A DNA stretch of 64,000 nucleotides from Akanthomyces muscarius (GCF_028009165.1 NC_079244.1:1426001-1490000), one strand, 5' to 3'; positions 1-11,501 are shown, numbered from the stretch's first letter. A program made the numbers and translations. Notes: a model not told the origin generated them from the letters alone.

Positions 1-1345
1 TCAACAGCCAGGGCACCGCCCCGCTGGTGCTCACCAGCCTTCACCTGTCCGCCGCGGACGGCGGCACGGTCAGCGAGCTCCTCCATGACTGGCAGGACGC
101 CGCCATTGACAGGGAACACGGGCAAGACCTCCTCCGGGGCGAGGCCGACACGTTTCGGATCCGTAGCAAGGAGAGCGGCGCCTGGAACCTCAAAGATTTG
201 AGGGAGGCGCTCCCGGACGCCGGTGCCGGTGCCGCCCCGGAGCTCGACGCACACGGCGTGCCCGACTACAAGTCCGTGACCAAGGACATTGTGGCCCACG
301 AGCAGCAGCTACCGAATGAGAAGCTCACGCCGCGCTTCAACCACAAGCTCTTTTATTCGAGCCTGCAGCAATTTCAGTCCATCGAGAGTGATGCGAGAGA
401 ATGGGGCAACACTCTTCTTTACGGTGACGTCGTCACGAGTACCAATGTTCTTCTTGAAAAGTGCGTTGCAGAGTCACACACCATGTCCGGTAAGGACTTG
501 TGCTAATTGTCGGAATGAAACAGAAATCCTAAGCTTATCGCAAAGCTGCCCTCTGGCTTTACGTTTACCGCCTCCACACAGCTTGCCGGCCGCGGTCGCG
601 GAACCAACGTCTGGGTTGCGCCGCCCGGCTCTCTTCTCTTCTCCGTCATCATTAATCACCCCGCCAACCTGGCCGCGTCGCGGCCCGTCGTCTTTGTCCA
701 GTACATTGCCGCAATCGCCGTTGTCGAAGCCATTCGGTCGTACGGCCGGGGCTACGAGAACCTCCAAGTCAAGCTCAAGTGGCCCAATGACATCTGTGAG
801 TCGACACAACCCTTTTGAACTCTCACCCCAGCTTACCAACAGTTTGTCCTCAAGATGCGCTGGATCCAAGCAAGCCTGCGTCGGAAAAGTCGTACATCAA
901 GATTGGCGGCATCCTCTCCCAGTGCGGCTACTACGACGGCAACTACCAGATCATCCTGGGCATCGGCATCAACGCCGTGAACCCGCGCCCGACGACGTCC
1001 ATATCGGACATGCTCGGCGAGGGCGCCGCGCCGCTGCACCTCGAGACGCTTCTCGCGCGCATCCTCACCCGCATCGAGGCCGTGTACGCCCAGTTCCGCC
1101 GCGAGGGCTTCTCTGCCAACCTCGAGTCGCGGTACTACCGCCACTGGCTGCACACGGACCAGGAGATTACGCTCGAGGCCGAGGCCGGCACGAGAGCCCG
1201 CGTCTTGGGCATCACCCGCGACTGGGGCATGCTCCGCGTGGAGGAGACGGACAGAGAGGGCCGCGGCACGGGTCGCATATGGTCCCTGCAAAGTGACGAA
1301 AACAGCTTTGACTACTGGAAAGGTCTTGTGCGAAGGAGAGACTAA
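1..1345 (+). CDS. BPL1: Biotin–protein ligase, C-terminal part (5' end outside window)
   Basis: The enzyme activates biotin with ATP and attaches it to a lysine of biotin carboxylases. Visible exons are <1..460, 524..795 and 855..1345; joining them gives an uninterrupted frame. The join LLEK|NPK restores the family order, followed by the biotinyl-AMP signature GRGRGTNVWVAPPG, then KWPNDI across the second splice, IKIGGIL and the GIGINAVNP stretch, all hallmarks of the BirA/BPL catalytic domain. The upstream portion (a GATase-like N-terminal region in fungal BPL1) lies beyond base 1, so the start is not seen. Both introns (461..523 and 796..854) are GT–AG, the first with a TGCTAAT branch site. 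The gene ends convergently with PAM16. Family identity is very secure; only the true start is missing. Confidence 0.95.
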
Positions 1346-1795
1346 ACGTGGCAAAAACTAGAATACAGGGTTTTTTTACTGAAAATATAAATAGTATATT
1401 GTTGATGAAATAATACAGGTGGTAATTTGTCAAGACCAAGCGCACCTAGGTGGCAAGATTTCATTCGTACAAATATACCAGTAATTGCTTCAGAATCAGA
1501 GGCTGCCGTCAGCCCCTCGGCGGATTCTTGTTTCTCTAGATTGTAGTGTATTTTCCGCCCATATAACGCCGTGCCATGCCGCAGTCGAGTGAAGATGTAC
1601 ATGTATACAAAGGAAATCTTTCCCCGTTTCCTTTCCGCAGCCACGTTTAAGCTGCCAAATTATTACTCCGCGTAAGCCGTTGTCGCTTCGAGCATGTCGA
1701 TGTTCGTCGAGTCGGCTTGTGAAACTTCCGAGTGCGCGCGCTATCGATGCGGACGACTCGATTTCAGTCCTGCATCAGCCGCCAAAGGAGTCAGC
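1346..1795. other. Convergent 3' intergenic region
   Basis: This stretch lies between the stop codons of biotin–protein ligase (+) and PAM16 (−). It is AT-rich with poly-T/TATATT runs as expected of two fungal 3' UTRs. I see no coding or RNA gene in it. Confidence 0.6.
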
Positions 1796-2364
1796 CTACC
1801 GGTCCTTGTAGACCTTGGGCTTCCACCCCTCCTGGGCCTCGGCCTCTTGCTCGATCTTTTCCTTCATGGGGCCGAGCTCGCGCTCGAAACGCTCCTTGGC
1901 GCGCACAATCTTGCTCTGCAGGTAGAAGCTGCCGCCCTTTTGGGGATCGTTGGCGTCGAACAGGCGCTTGTAGCGCTCGAGCACCTCCTCGACGTTGGCC
2001 TGGCCGCCCGCGGGGGGCTTGACGTTGAGCACCTTGCAGGCCTCGTCGAGCGTCATGCCGCCCGACAGCGAGGCGCCCACCGAGCCGCCGCCGTTGCCCG
2101 ACTTGGCCTGCGCGCGCTGGTACGCCGACGCGGCCTGGGCCTGCTTGTACGCCGCCACAAAGGACCGGCCGAGGATGCGCGAGCCCGTGACAAAGGCTGT
2201 GAGAACGAAGCGGTGCGCCTGTGGAGGACAAGAACTGTTAGCTGATGAATCGTGAATGAAAGGAGAACGGTCGTTGCAAAAAATGATCGGCCGAGCTGGG
2301 CGCCGGCGCAAAGCTGTTTGCTCGTCCCTACAGAGTAGAGTACTGCGGACTGCTTCCGTACCAT
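1796..2364 (-). CDS. PAM16: Mitochondrial import motor subunit PAM16/TIM16
   Basis: Pam16 is the J-like partner of Pam18 in the presequence translocase motor on the matrix side of the inner membrane. Exons on the minus strand are 2362..2364 (the ATG alone) and 1796..2218, separated by a 143-nt intron with donor GTACGG and acceptor CCACAG. The join gives MAHRFVLTAFVTGSRILGR, the canonical start of Pam16, then the degenerate J-domain with GMTLDEACKVLNV and YKRLFDANDPQKGGSFYLQS, which has DxxK-type residues in place of HPD, as the family should. The product is about 141 aa, the usual length. A downstream in-frame reading into the intron would lack the conserved MAHR start, so the single-codon first exon is preferred. 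Confidence 0.95.
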
Positions 2365-2865
2365 TTTGGATCAGACGAATTCAATCGCTGACGGGGATTT
2401 GTGTTTGATAAAATGCAATAACGAGAGCAGAAGATTCTCTCCCGCGAGACAGCAAGATGCTTCTGCGTCGTCGTCTGGGGGACGGTTGAGTGGCGGCCTT
2501 GAAGTCGGAAGAAACAGACGCAAAGGAGAAAGTCGCGAGATTTCGGAGGCGACAGATTTTCCAGACCCAGGGCCGATGCGCCGCCGGCCAGGCTCTGAAC
2601 AGAGGCCCGTTAACCCGCAGAGCAATGCTTAGTCATGCGACAGACAGTTCGATCAATACGCTTAATTTACCAATACTTTCAATCAAATACGATAAATGCC
2701 CTTCATGAAATAAACGATTCGGAGTTAATCTTCAGTATCTCTTTTTTTCTTCCTTTTTTTCTTAAAAGAGCTCGCGTCAACCCAGTCAGCAAAAAAAAAT
2801 ACAATGGCCAACAACCACAAAAAAAGTATCGCCCCATCCTGGTTCAATCGTACTTGTATAGGAAA
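2365..2865. other. Intergenic, PAM16 promoter side
   Basis: About 500 nt between the PAM16 start and the tRNA 3' end. Short overlapping frames exist on both strands but none resembles a protein, and the sequence contains A-rich and T-rich runs. It holds the PAM16 promoter, and a run of seven A at 2819..2825 that on the minus strand is a T-tract suited to Pol III termination downstream of the tRNA. Confidence 0.5.
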
Positions 2866-2950
2866 AGCCCGATGCGGGGGTCGAACCCGCAACCTTGAGA
2901 TGGTGAACTCTGTTAAGAGTCTCACGCTCTACCGATTGAGCTAACCGGGC
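2866..2950 (-). tRNA. tRNA-Lys (CUU) with 12-nt intron
   Basis: Reading the minus strand gives a 7-bp acceptor stem (GCCCGGT with ATCGGGC, including one G·U), a D arm GCTC/GAGC, an anticodon stem TGAGA/TCTCA with loop CTCTTAA, and a T arm GCGGG-TTCGACC-CCCGC. The anticodon is CUU (lysine). Twelve bases (ACAGAGTTCACC) interrupt the loop after position 37, exactly where nuclear tRNA introns sit, and AGAG in the intron can pair with the anticodon-side CTCT. Removing it leaves 73 nt. The discriminator base reads T. Pol III A-box and B-box (GGTTCGACC) are present. Confidence 0.95.
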
Positions 2951-3729
2951 GGATTGGGGAATTGTTGAGGACCGTTAACCTTATTTGGTAATATAGAACT
3001 CACTGCCCAAGACTCATTCAGGCTCTTTTGTCGCAAGTCTCTTCCTATGGTCATTTGCCGGCTCAATATCCTTTTGACATCCTCTATAATAAGGCTAGAA
3101 CCCTACAGACGGTTCTCTTTCGATTTGAAGGACTCATTGACTTCAGGTGACGGGTCACAAAAATCGAGTTTTCGCGTTTGTACTTGGTGGCTCGGAGGAC
3201 GCCCGTATATCCGTCTCCCAGATGTAACGCAAGGTCATGCTGCGAGTTTTAATGCGAACACGCGAGGGAGGATGTACAATAGCATAGCTCTCACGTCAAA
3301 GGAAATCTGGAGCACTCCTCATAGGCGGGTACACAAGGAAATGGTGAGATTCGTTATGTATTCCAATTGCTCAAGGGTAGCCTCTAGTGACGCCTGTTCT
3401 TAGCGGCTGTTATTAGGGCGCCTGACGGGGCGCAAGGGTCCATACAGGGCATTCACTACAGTGGCTACACCAGAATTCTCGGGCGCCCTAAGCGGCTGGA
3501 TGCCAAACCTCGGGTCGACATTATACATCAAAGTATTGCGAAGGCGACATTTGATATTCTTTTGAGCAGCCTGGTCAGGATCTCGGAAGATTTGAGACTT
3601 TTGGCTTATTCTGTTTCACCCACTTGCCGTCCCTTCTCACTTCTCACCTCGGGCAAGCTACCTCGGGCAAGCCCACACTCGCCTTTACCTGTTCGTTGCT
3701 GTGTGAGCAGGGATCTTTCACCAGCAACC
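2951..3729. other. Intergenic region upstream of the armadillo gene
   Basis: About 780 nt between the tRNA and the next start codon. One 118-codon frame (3047..3403) has no recognisable features and ordinary non-coding composition. A pyrimidine-rich leader (3610..3690) precedes the ATG at 3730, typical of fungal promoters. Confidence 0.5.
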
Positions 3730-5884
3730 ATGACGCCGCAAGATATCGCAGACTTGCTCCAGCGCAATGGCCGCGGAGAGTCGGCCGAAGAGTACGACGA
3801 GACTCTTGAGGCGGAATCTGTAGTGCAGCGTCGAACCGAGCTCCTGGCAGATGTGCTCAAGTCTTGCCAGGAGCTGCGAGCCTCGGACAGGACTCAGCTC
3901 GAAGCGGTGGCTGAGAAGCTGGGAGACGGCAGCCGGGATGGTATGAACTCAGTCTTGAGCCCTCAATAACAGTAGTGGAATGAGGCTAACTTTGTCTTTA
4001 GAGGCGTGGCGTTTGCCATATGGTGACTCTGGCATTTTGGCATTTTTCCTCGAGGAGCTTGCCAAGGACGGCATTAGCAACAAGCTCAAAATCCAATCCC
4101 TGCGAATTGTGGGAAATGCATGCGCAGACACAAATAAGAACCGAGCTCTCATGGTGGAGGGAAACCGCCTAGAGGCAGTTATTCGTCAGCTAAGTGACGA
4201 GAGTGTCGTTCAATTCACCATTCCGGTGCTATACAATGTCATGGTCGACTACGGTATGTGGCTACATCATTGTGTTTGGTTTCGACATCATCTAGAAAGC
4301 ATGGCATACTGACAAGACTGTGGTGTAGATCCTGCCCAAACTCTTGCCTCGGATCTCAAGATCAGCCAAGCTATGATCAGGCTCCTCTCCTCGCCAAACC
4401 TATCACAATTCATTGGCGTCGTCCTGTACTTTTGCCGCATCCTCGCGCTCATTGTCAACAAAGACTCCGAGGCCGCCATAGCCGCCGAAAATACTGTCGC
4501 CGTGCTCCTCTCCGTCGCCATCAACACGTCCTGCAAAGACGACGTGGAGGAGTTTGCCTCGCTCGGCTCCGTGGCCGTCGCCTACCTCGCTGCCGAGAGG
4601 TTTCAGCGCCTCGCCCTCTCCCAGGACCAGATTGGCCTCTTCTTGGACGCCTTTCGCCACGCCCACGAGGGCTTCGACCTGGCGCACGTCGACGACCCAG
4701 ACATGGCCACCGCTCTGAAGCAGCTCCGCCTCTCGATGCTCAACATGGTCGCCGAGCTGACGGCCCAGGATGCCTTTCACGAGACGTACCCGCTGACGTC
4801 GGCGCCCGCGCAGACGGTGCTCTCCTGGCTCCGGAGCAGCAACGTGCAGCTCCAGGCGGCCGCCTGCCTCGCGCTGGGCAACTTGTCGAGATCAGATGCC
4901 GCGTCGACGTCGCTGGTTGAGCAGTACGCGCCGCAAGAGGCACTCGTCGACATCCTTACTAACCCGGCCGTCACCGACTCGCAGCTCCTTCACTCGGCGC
5001 TGTCATTCCTCAAGAACTTGGCTATACCCGTGCAAAACAAGCCGGCGCTGCGTGCGCTGTTGGAGTCGGCCTGTCTTCCACGCATCTACGGCCTAGACGC
5101 GCAGCCGCAAGTGCAGTACGCCGCGGTGTCGCTGACAAGGCTCCTGCTCTCCAACTGCCCAGACAACGTATCGCAGTTCTGTCAAGACACCAGCCAAACG
5201 GAGACGACCGCAGACAGCGAGTCTGGTGCGGCGGAGAAGAGCAGCAGCGTGGATGACTTGGTTTCTCTCTTTGGCCGCACCGACACGGAGCCCACCAAGG
5301 TCGAGGCCGCGCGGGCCATTGCCGCCATCTGCCGCGTCTTGCACTCCAATGCCGCCGCGGAGCTGCTCCCGCGATACGGAGACTCGGACAGTGAGAGCCG
5401 ATCTGCGTTTTATGCCCGCCACGATGTGGGTGCGCCGCTCGCCTTTCTCGTCACGCAGGAAAAGTGGCAGATTCTGCGCTCCGAGGCGTGGTTCGTACTC
5501 GCTCTCATGTCTCGCTCCGTAGACGGCTCTCGTGTCATTGCTGCCGTGCTGCAGCAGGAGAATGTTTCGGCACAACTGACGGAGACCATCACTGGCCAGA
5601 AGAACAGCGCTCAGGTCACAGAAGTGGACGAGGCCACGGATGAGAGCACAACCGCTCTGTCGGCGGTCGAGGGCCTGGGCTTGCAGCCCCAGCAGGCCGA
5701 TCCGAAGCAGAAGGAGCGTATTGCGGCCATTGAGCGTGAAAATGCTCTGGTCATGTGTACGGAGTTGCTGAGAAACTGGAATGACGACTTCAAGCCGTTG
5801 AGCCGTGGCTTCTTGGAGGGTCTGCTAAAAGATGGCACCGAGATGATCGTGGCGCAAAGGAGCAAAGAATCTGCTGCAGCATAA
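3730..5884 (+). CDS. Armadillo-repeat protein, SmgGDS/RAP1GDS1-like GTPase regulator
   Basis: Exons 3730..3940, 4002..4253 and 4329..5884 encode 672 aa. Introns are GT–AG (GTATGA and GTATGT donors). The protein is an all-alpha solenoid: repeated hydrophobic helices such as KIQSLRIVGNACADTNKNRA near residue 100 and LQAAACLALGNLSRSDA near residue 320 follow the armadillo pattern, including the LGNLS turn. Together with the overall length this matches fungal relatives of RAP1GDS1/SmgGDS, cytosolic chaperone-exchange factors for prenylated Ras/Rho GTPases. The start at 3730 is chosen because it follows the pyrimidine-rich leader and begins MTPQDIADLLQRNG, an amphipathic helix. Family assignment as an armadillo protein is firm; the GTPase-regulator role is inferred from family resemblance. 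Confidence 0.85.
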
Positions 5885-6209
5885 TGCATATAGAGGGTAC
5901 TTTACAATTAGCACAAAAGAATTTGCGAGCAATCAAAAGTCAGATCACACACACGACACTTCACCATAGCATTAGGGAAAATTAGAGTCACATAATTTTT
6001 TTGATTCATTGAACGTTGAATACAAAAGGGAGAGCCAATGATCATGCAAATAATTCTTTACCCTGGACCTATGAACCGGGCCAAGCACTATATCGTAGCC
6101 TTGCAGCCGACCCATGCCCACTCCGTTAAGATACGCAAAGAGCACAAAACCCTCATAAAACACCAGTAGTATCCCATTTTTTTCCTTCGTCAACCCGACG
6201 AGGTGCCGC
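5885..6209. other. Convergent 3' UTR region
   Basis: Separates the stops of the armadillo gene (+) and eL13 (−). AT-rich, no gene seen. Confidence 0.5.
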
Positions 6210-7342
6210 TTATTTCTTGTTGGCACCGTCAGCCTCGGCCTTGTCCTTTGCACGCTTCTCGCGGGCGCCCAGGTAGCGCTTCTCGGCGCGGGCTTGGCGG
6301 AGGGAGACGTAGGCGCCGCCCTTGACGGGGGCGGGCATGTCACCCTTCTTGATCTCCTTGAAGGCGATGTCGGTGGGGGCGACGGGGAGGACGGAGGCAA
6401 TGTTGGCGGCCTTGTTGATCTTGGAGAGGTCGGTCTTGGTGTCACCCTTCTTGGGGGCGTTGGACTTGCGGGGAAGCAGGATCAGGCGCTCCTTGTAGGC
6501 CTTGAGGCGGGCGACGTTGATGGCCAGGGACTCCTCGGACAGGTTCTGGCGACGGAAGTCGACGGCGATACCGATCGTGGGAGCCAGGGGACGGGCAATA
6601 CCAGCCTCCTGTGAAATTTGTTAGTTTCTTGCAACCCTGGAAGCGTGCATCTGCGTAGTTGTCTCGTCGTCCTAGAGCGCTTCCCGTTGATGTATGGATT
6701 AAGAATCCATCAATCGTAGCGGCTTGTCGATATCGCTTGGAATGTTTGTCGTCGATGGGAAATTTGCGCAAGAGGACGACAGAGTCGGCTTTAAATAATC
6801 CTTACCTTGAGCTCAGTGAGGGTGAAACCGCGGCCGGTGCGGACCTTGCGGTTGTACTTGATGGTAGGGCATCGGACAATAGGACGGAGCTTGTCGACGG
6901 GGCGGGGAGCCAGAGCGGCGGCCTTGGCCTGACGGGCAGTACGGCGGGAAGCCTTCTTGCCAGCCTAGAGATTCCAATCATGTCAATAACCACATTCTCC
7001 AAGCATTGGTGTCGCCGAAACGCAGCAGCGTTGCGCGGGTTCGGGTCGGGAAAAAATCGCATACCTGGTCGAAGTGCGTGCGTACACGACGCTGCCAGTC
7101 CTTGTGGAAGTCTGTTCAGGATCCTCAGTCAGTCGTTGATTCCCCTCATCATACGTTTGCCGTCGGTTGTTGGTGGTATCGCTATTTCGAGTTCGCTTCG
7201 GACGGTTGGGGGTATATGCTCACGGTTCTTCACGATCTTTTGGTTGTGCTTGATCGCCTGTTGAAAAGAAAAATGACATGTCAGTCATCACGTCTCTCAT
7301 TGTTTGTTTATGCGTTTGCGCAATTGCGGGATTCCGTACCAT
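6210..7342 (-). CDS. RPL13: 60S ribosomal protein eL13
   Basis: This is a structural protein of the cytosolic large ribosomal subunit. Five exons on the minus strand, 7340..7342 (ATG only), 7224..7257, 7065..7111, 6806..6964 and 6210..6608, total 642 nt and give 213 aa. The splice product begins [20 protein letters not shown], continues through [18 protein letters not shown], the [16 protein letters not shown] core and the [12 protein letters not shown] segment, and ends in a basic Ala/Lys tail, the full length of fungal eL13. All four introns are GT–AG with conserved positions. The initiator methionine is an exon by itself, spliced to an Ala codon, just as in PAM16. High, 5'-biased intron density is normal for fungal ribosomal-protein genes. 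Confidence 0.96.
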
Positions 7343-8725
7343 TTTGTCTGCTTTGCGATCAAACGATCCGGGTTGTCGATTGTTCGGAGAGGCGTGGAAT
7401 AATCAGAGGAGTTGGAGGCTTGACAATTTCTTAGAAGGGTTTTCGTGCCCTACGAAAGATACGTACCTGGTGGGGTGTGCCCTTTCCACTGTACAGACAA
7501 GCGAAAAAAAATTGATCAGGTTGTGTGGGAAAGTCACGTGCACTGTGGACGAGTTGAGTGGTTGCCGCTAGCCCGAAAACATGATGGCGGGTCCCAGCGC
7601 CTGTTTTGGCTTAGTGCGACCGAGCTTCTGTTTGCCTTGCGTGCCTGGATTGGAAGGCGACCAGGCATGAAGGTGGCTCGTAGCTGGCACGGGAAAGCTA
7701 TAAAGTCTCGAACGCCGGCTTACCTTTTTTATTTTCCTCTTCTCTTCTTCATACTTACCTTGTTCCGAACTCCCCAGCTCAAGATTTGGGAGCTTCAGTG
7801 TGGAAGGCCTGCATTGCACAGCGCGGTGTCGATCCACGCTCTATTGTCCTTCGGGGCCATAGGGGGCGTAATTTTTGATTTCTTCCTCAGCTTTTCATTG
7901 TGAGCGACGCTATATGCGCCGCCATGAAGAAGACGCGACGGATTGCGGAATATTATCAGCGTCTTAACCGTGATTCCTTAGCTGTTCCGCAATAGAACTC
8001 ACATCAACATATTTTTACTTCGTAGCCGCTGCAATGCTTAGCCTGCGTGAGGCACTGGTATCAGGCAACGGTTCGTGATGTCTTCTTGTATGCAAATACG
8101 GTGACCTTCACATTGCCGTTAAGCTCGCGCCGAGTCCCTCGCATTGCTGTGCCATGTCTCGTCGATAAGCGGCATATTCTGGGCAAAGTAGAATTTTGCC
8201 TGGCAATCATTATTTCGTGCAGGACCTCTTTATGTCTACAATGGACGTTCTACCCATCTCCCTTTCTTGGGCGTTTGATTGGGAGCCAAAGGCTGGCTGC
8301 CAGCACCACCTAGGTTAAGTGTTCGTTGTCTTCTGCATTGGTACTAACTGATTGCCAAAGACAACAAATACACTACTCTAGATAAACTACTCTAGATACC
8401 AATAAATTATTCTCCTGACATGCCGCGAGTACTAAATTGCACCGTAGAGCTCTCGTTCGCCGGAATTTCTCCGTGCCAATCATAGCGCGCGAATTCTGAC
8501 GCCAAACCGGGACTCCCAAAAAATCTCATGACAAGCTGGTACTCCTTTGAACCCGCCCCATTTTCGCGGCAGAAAACCTTTGGACAGCACCCGCCTCTGT
8601 ACTTCTTTACTGTCCACCTGTTTCTTCATCGCTACCCCTGCTGATTGCGCTCCTCTATCGCGGCTGGAACGAATTTATTTCTCCTTATTCTGCTACCTTA
8701 ATACTATACGAACCCGACGGAAGCC
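7343..8725. other. Divergent intergenic region (eL13 / COX14-like)
   Basis: Nearly 1.4 kb between two divergent start codons. Pyrimidine-rich tracts lie near both genes, as in ribosomal-protein promoters. The 152-codon frame at 7445..7903 looks like chance coding. I see no RNA gene or repeat. Confidence 0.5.
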
Positions 8726-9661
8726 ATGGCCTCAAGGATTGGCCCGCGTACCGTCAAGGACGCCACCAGGTTCACCTCGACGATTCCTCACGCCACATCC
8801 AAGACGGCCGGCTCGGCCTCTTCATCCGCCTACGTCGCCACACCGAAGCCCTCGAGAATTCCCGGCGAGACGCCAGAGCAGCGTGTTAAGCGACTGCGAC
8901 TCGCGCACCTGGCGGCGCAGAAGGCCCAGATCAGCCAGACGGACCGCATCATCGATGCCTCGAGACGATTCCTCGACGTGGCCCACCGATGGACCGTAGG
9001 AGGCATTGTCGTCTTCACTGGTTAGCTATACTTTCCCCCCAATGCATTGGCAAACGACGCTGCCTTTCGGCACCTAGCATCAGTCGGAACTAACGGGTGG
9101 CGAATTTCTTCTATAGCTGTTGCCGGCGTTGTCAGCATATACTCGGTATGGGACATGCTTCGATATAACCGCGCCCGACGCGCCGAGTGGGTCGAAGCCC
9201 AGAAGAAGCTCGGATCGGACGAGCTCGCCACCGCCCGCCTGGCTTACCTCAAGGGCGAGGCAACCGAGGAGCAGATTGCGCTCGTCGACGCGGCCAACCT
9301 CGAGGCCGAGGAGAAGGGCATCCGCCTGCCGCCCCTCATCGCGCCCCCCGAGCACCGCACGCACTTCGAGGAGCACCTCAAGCCCACGCTGCAGGGCGAC
9401 GGCAGCGGCACAGAGGCTGCGACCGGAAAGGGCGTATTTGGCGTTGTCTCTGGTCTGTTTGGTGGTGGCGGCAAGGAGGAGCCGGCCACGTCGGCCACCC
9501 AGGCTGTGGCCCAGAAGGCCGAGGCTGTCGAGTCCGCGGCCAAGAGCGCCTGGGACAGGGAGTTGGAGAACCAGCGCAGAGGCGGCAGCCTAGACCAACT
9601 TGGCCTCGCTGGCGCGTCGGGCGAGCAGGTTTCTACCAAGAAGGGATGGTGGCCCTGGTAG
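8726..9661 (+). CDS. Mitochondrial COX14-type cytochrome oxidase assembly protein
   Basis: Exons 8726..9020 and 9117..9661 (intron with GTTAGC donor, CTAAC branch site and TATAG acceptor) encode 279 aa. The N-terminus is basic and Ser/Thr-rich, fitting a mitochondrial targeting sequence. The recognisable core is RIPGETPEQRVKRLRLAH followed by the amphipathic RIIDASRRFLDVAHRWTVGG and one transmembrane segment across the splice (IVVFT|AVAGVVSIYSVWDM), the arrangement of the fungal COX14-type family that supports complex IV assembly in the inner membrane. A long charged C-terminal tail ends in GWWPW. The tail is much longer than yeast Cox14, so orthology is less certain than family membership. 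Confidence 0.75.
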
Positions 9662-10607
9662 GTTGCACTCCGAAGCGGAAAGCAACCGTGGAAAACACAA
9701 AGCATCAGCATCATTGTATATCTTGGGATCCGGAGGCGAGACGTGGACACATGTACGTGATAAAAGGGAAGCCTTGTCGAGGTGATTGGCGACAAAAACT
9801 GTATCATAGACTGTAGATGGGTTGAGCATTAGACGGCGTCATGGAGTCTTTTTTTTGTTTGTATGTACGATAGATGAATCTCGCATCCCCAATATCTACG
9901 CATTCACAACAGTTTACAATATCATCTCAATACGACAGCACGCTGATATGGTCGGCAACGGAGTGGGCCATTAGGGTGGGAGGGTCATATCCAAAGAGAA
10001 AAAAAGCAGTAAAAGAGTGAATTACTGTATGAGATGGTGCAGAGCGCTCTGCAGATGGGCGGCACAGATTAACTGTAGCAACAGACCTGTCTAAATAATG
10101 CAGCGAGTCGAACGAACGATCTCAAGAATCTAATAATATGAAAAGAGTGTGCAATAGCCCAATGCAACAAAGAAAAAATTCCGCTGAGACGATACCTGGA
10201 TAATAGCTGAAAAAGAAAAGACAAACGCTCCATCCGTAAAAATGCAACTAAAAGAAGAATGACTGTGTGCCACTGAAGTACCATCGTGAATGTGTTCTTG
10301 AGGGCGAAGATAAATGTACAGCTCCTTGAATGGAGTATGTGCAGGCTGTTGCGGTGTCGACCACGACCAAAGAATATTCGAGATTCACCCGGAGATCACT
10401 TGAGCCGAACAGGCAGGTGGAATTTCGAGAGAAGCCAGACTAGCAATTCTTTCGGGTGGTTTTGCGGTCTGAATCTCAGCCGATTAACGGCATCCGCTTT
10501 GCGAAACAGCGAAGCTGCTTTCGCTTGCGTGACCACGACAGTGGCCGAACCGCGTCATCCCAAACCTGCTGCTCTGTAACAGGATCTGCGATGAAGCTCT
10601 TCCCTTT
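9662..10607. other. Convergent intergenic region
   Basis: About 950 nt between the stops of the COX14-like gene (+) and a minus-strand gene. AT-rich, with short spurious frames only; no gene or structured RNA recognised. Confidence 0.5.
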
Positions 10608-11501
10608 CTATGAGATAATGATGTGATTAAAGTGGCCAGGCACCTTGTCACGGCACTTGTCGCAGTCGGATCTGTATCCTATACTGAAACTGCGCTTCAT
10701 GCCCGGTTGCCATGTCCAGGTATTGACAGTGTGTCGGCTTCGAGTGTGACCTTTTCGATGAGAGTTGGGAGAGTCCGGTTCGCCTTCTCCGTCGTCAGAA
10801 GTGCCCTGTCGCTGGATCTCGATATCCATCATGGCATTTGGATGCTCCATCGCGAGGAGCGCAGCAGAGTTTCCGGGCGAGTGCGCCATACAATCATCTG
10901 ATTCCGAGATTGGAGAAGGCAGTCTTCGATTGTTCTGCCAATCTTGGCCGGGAGGTGCGTCGCAGTGAGCGCAGGGCTGGTCAGCAATCCCAACCTGGTG
11001 GTGGCCCATGTTAACGACGCCATGGCGACCAGCGGCAGAATTGGCCCACTGCTGGCCTCGAAGCTGGTCGGCAAAACTGGGCTGGATAGGCGTAGGGATA
11101 CGACTAGTCGCAGCGTCTGATTGCAGGTGGCTTGGTACCGCAGACTGCATTTCAACGGTTTCCATCATAGCCGTTTGCTGGTTGTCGGAAGCATTATTTT
11201 GCCAGGTCGAATAATTGTTATTTGAAGGGAATTCCGTGCCATCCATGCCAGAGGCCATCATCGTGGGGGGTTGCAGGCTGTGCTGCGTCGACATCGGCGA
11301 GGTGCGTACTGGTAGGCATTGAAGACGTTTCTAGAAGTATTGTCAGCATTGTGAGCCTAGAGGCATTGCCTTAAGGTACGCTGGTTTGCTTACAGCACGG
11401 TGCTCGGAGAAGCCAGCAGTTCCGTTGGCCAATTCAGCCTCGTCTCGTTGCCTCTTTCGGCCAGCTTCCATCATGTCGGTATACTGCTGAGGAGCAAACA
11501 T
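10608..11501 (-). CDS. Conserved fungal protein of unknown function
   Basis: Exons 11394..11501 and 10608..11330 on the minus strand (intron GTAAGC…TTCTAG, phase 0) encode 276 aa. The first exon gives MFAPQQYTDMMEAGRKRQRD and the second begins KRLQCLPVRTSP. The central part is low-complexity, rich in Gln, Asn, Ser and Met. The last 30 residues carry a small Cys/His group (CDKCRDKVPGHFNH) that could bind a metal, and CAHCDA occurs mid-protein. The short basic patch GRKRQRDE could be a nuclear signal. The splice sites and the constrained N-terminal exon suggest a real gene; I do not recognise a domain and assign no function. Confidence 0.7.

Noticed and set aside
289..1296. 335-codon plus-strand frame across the biotin–protein ligase
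   Set aside because: It runs out of frame through two ligase exons and their introns and is Pro/Arg/Ser-rich; the ligase motifs are in another frame.
3047..3403. 118-codon frame downstream of the tRNA
   Set aside because: No motif, no promoter or splice context, ordinary non-coding composition.
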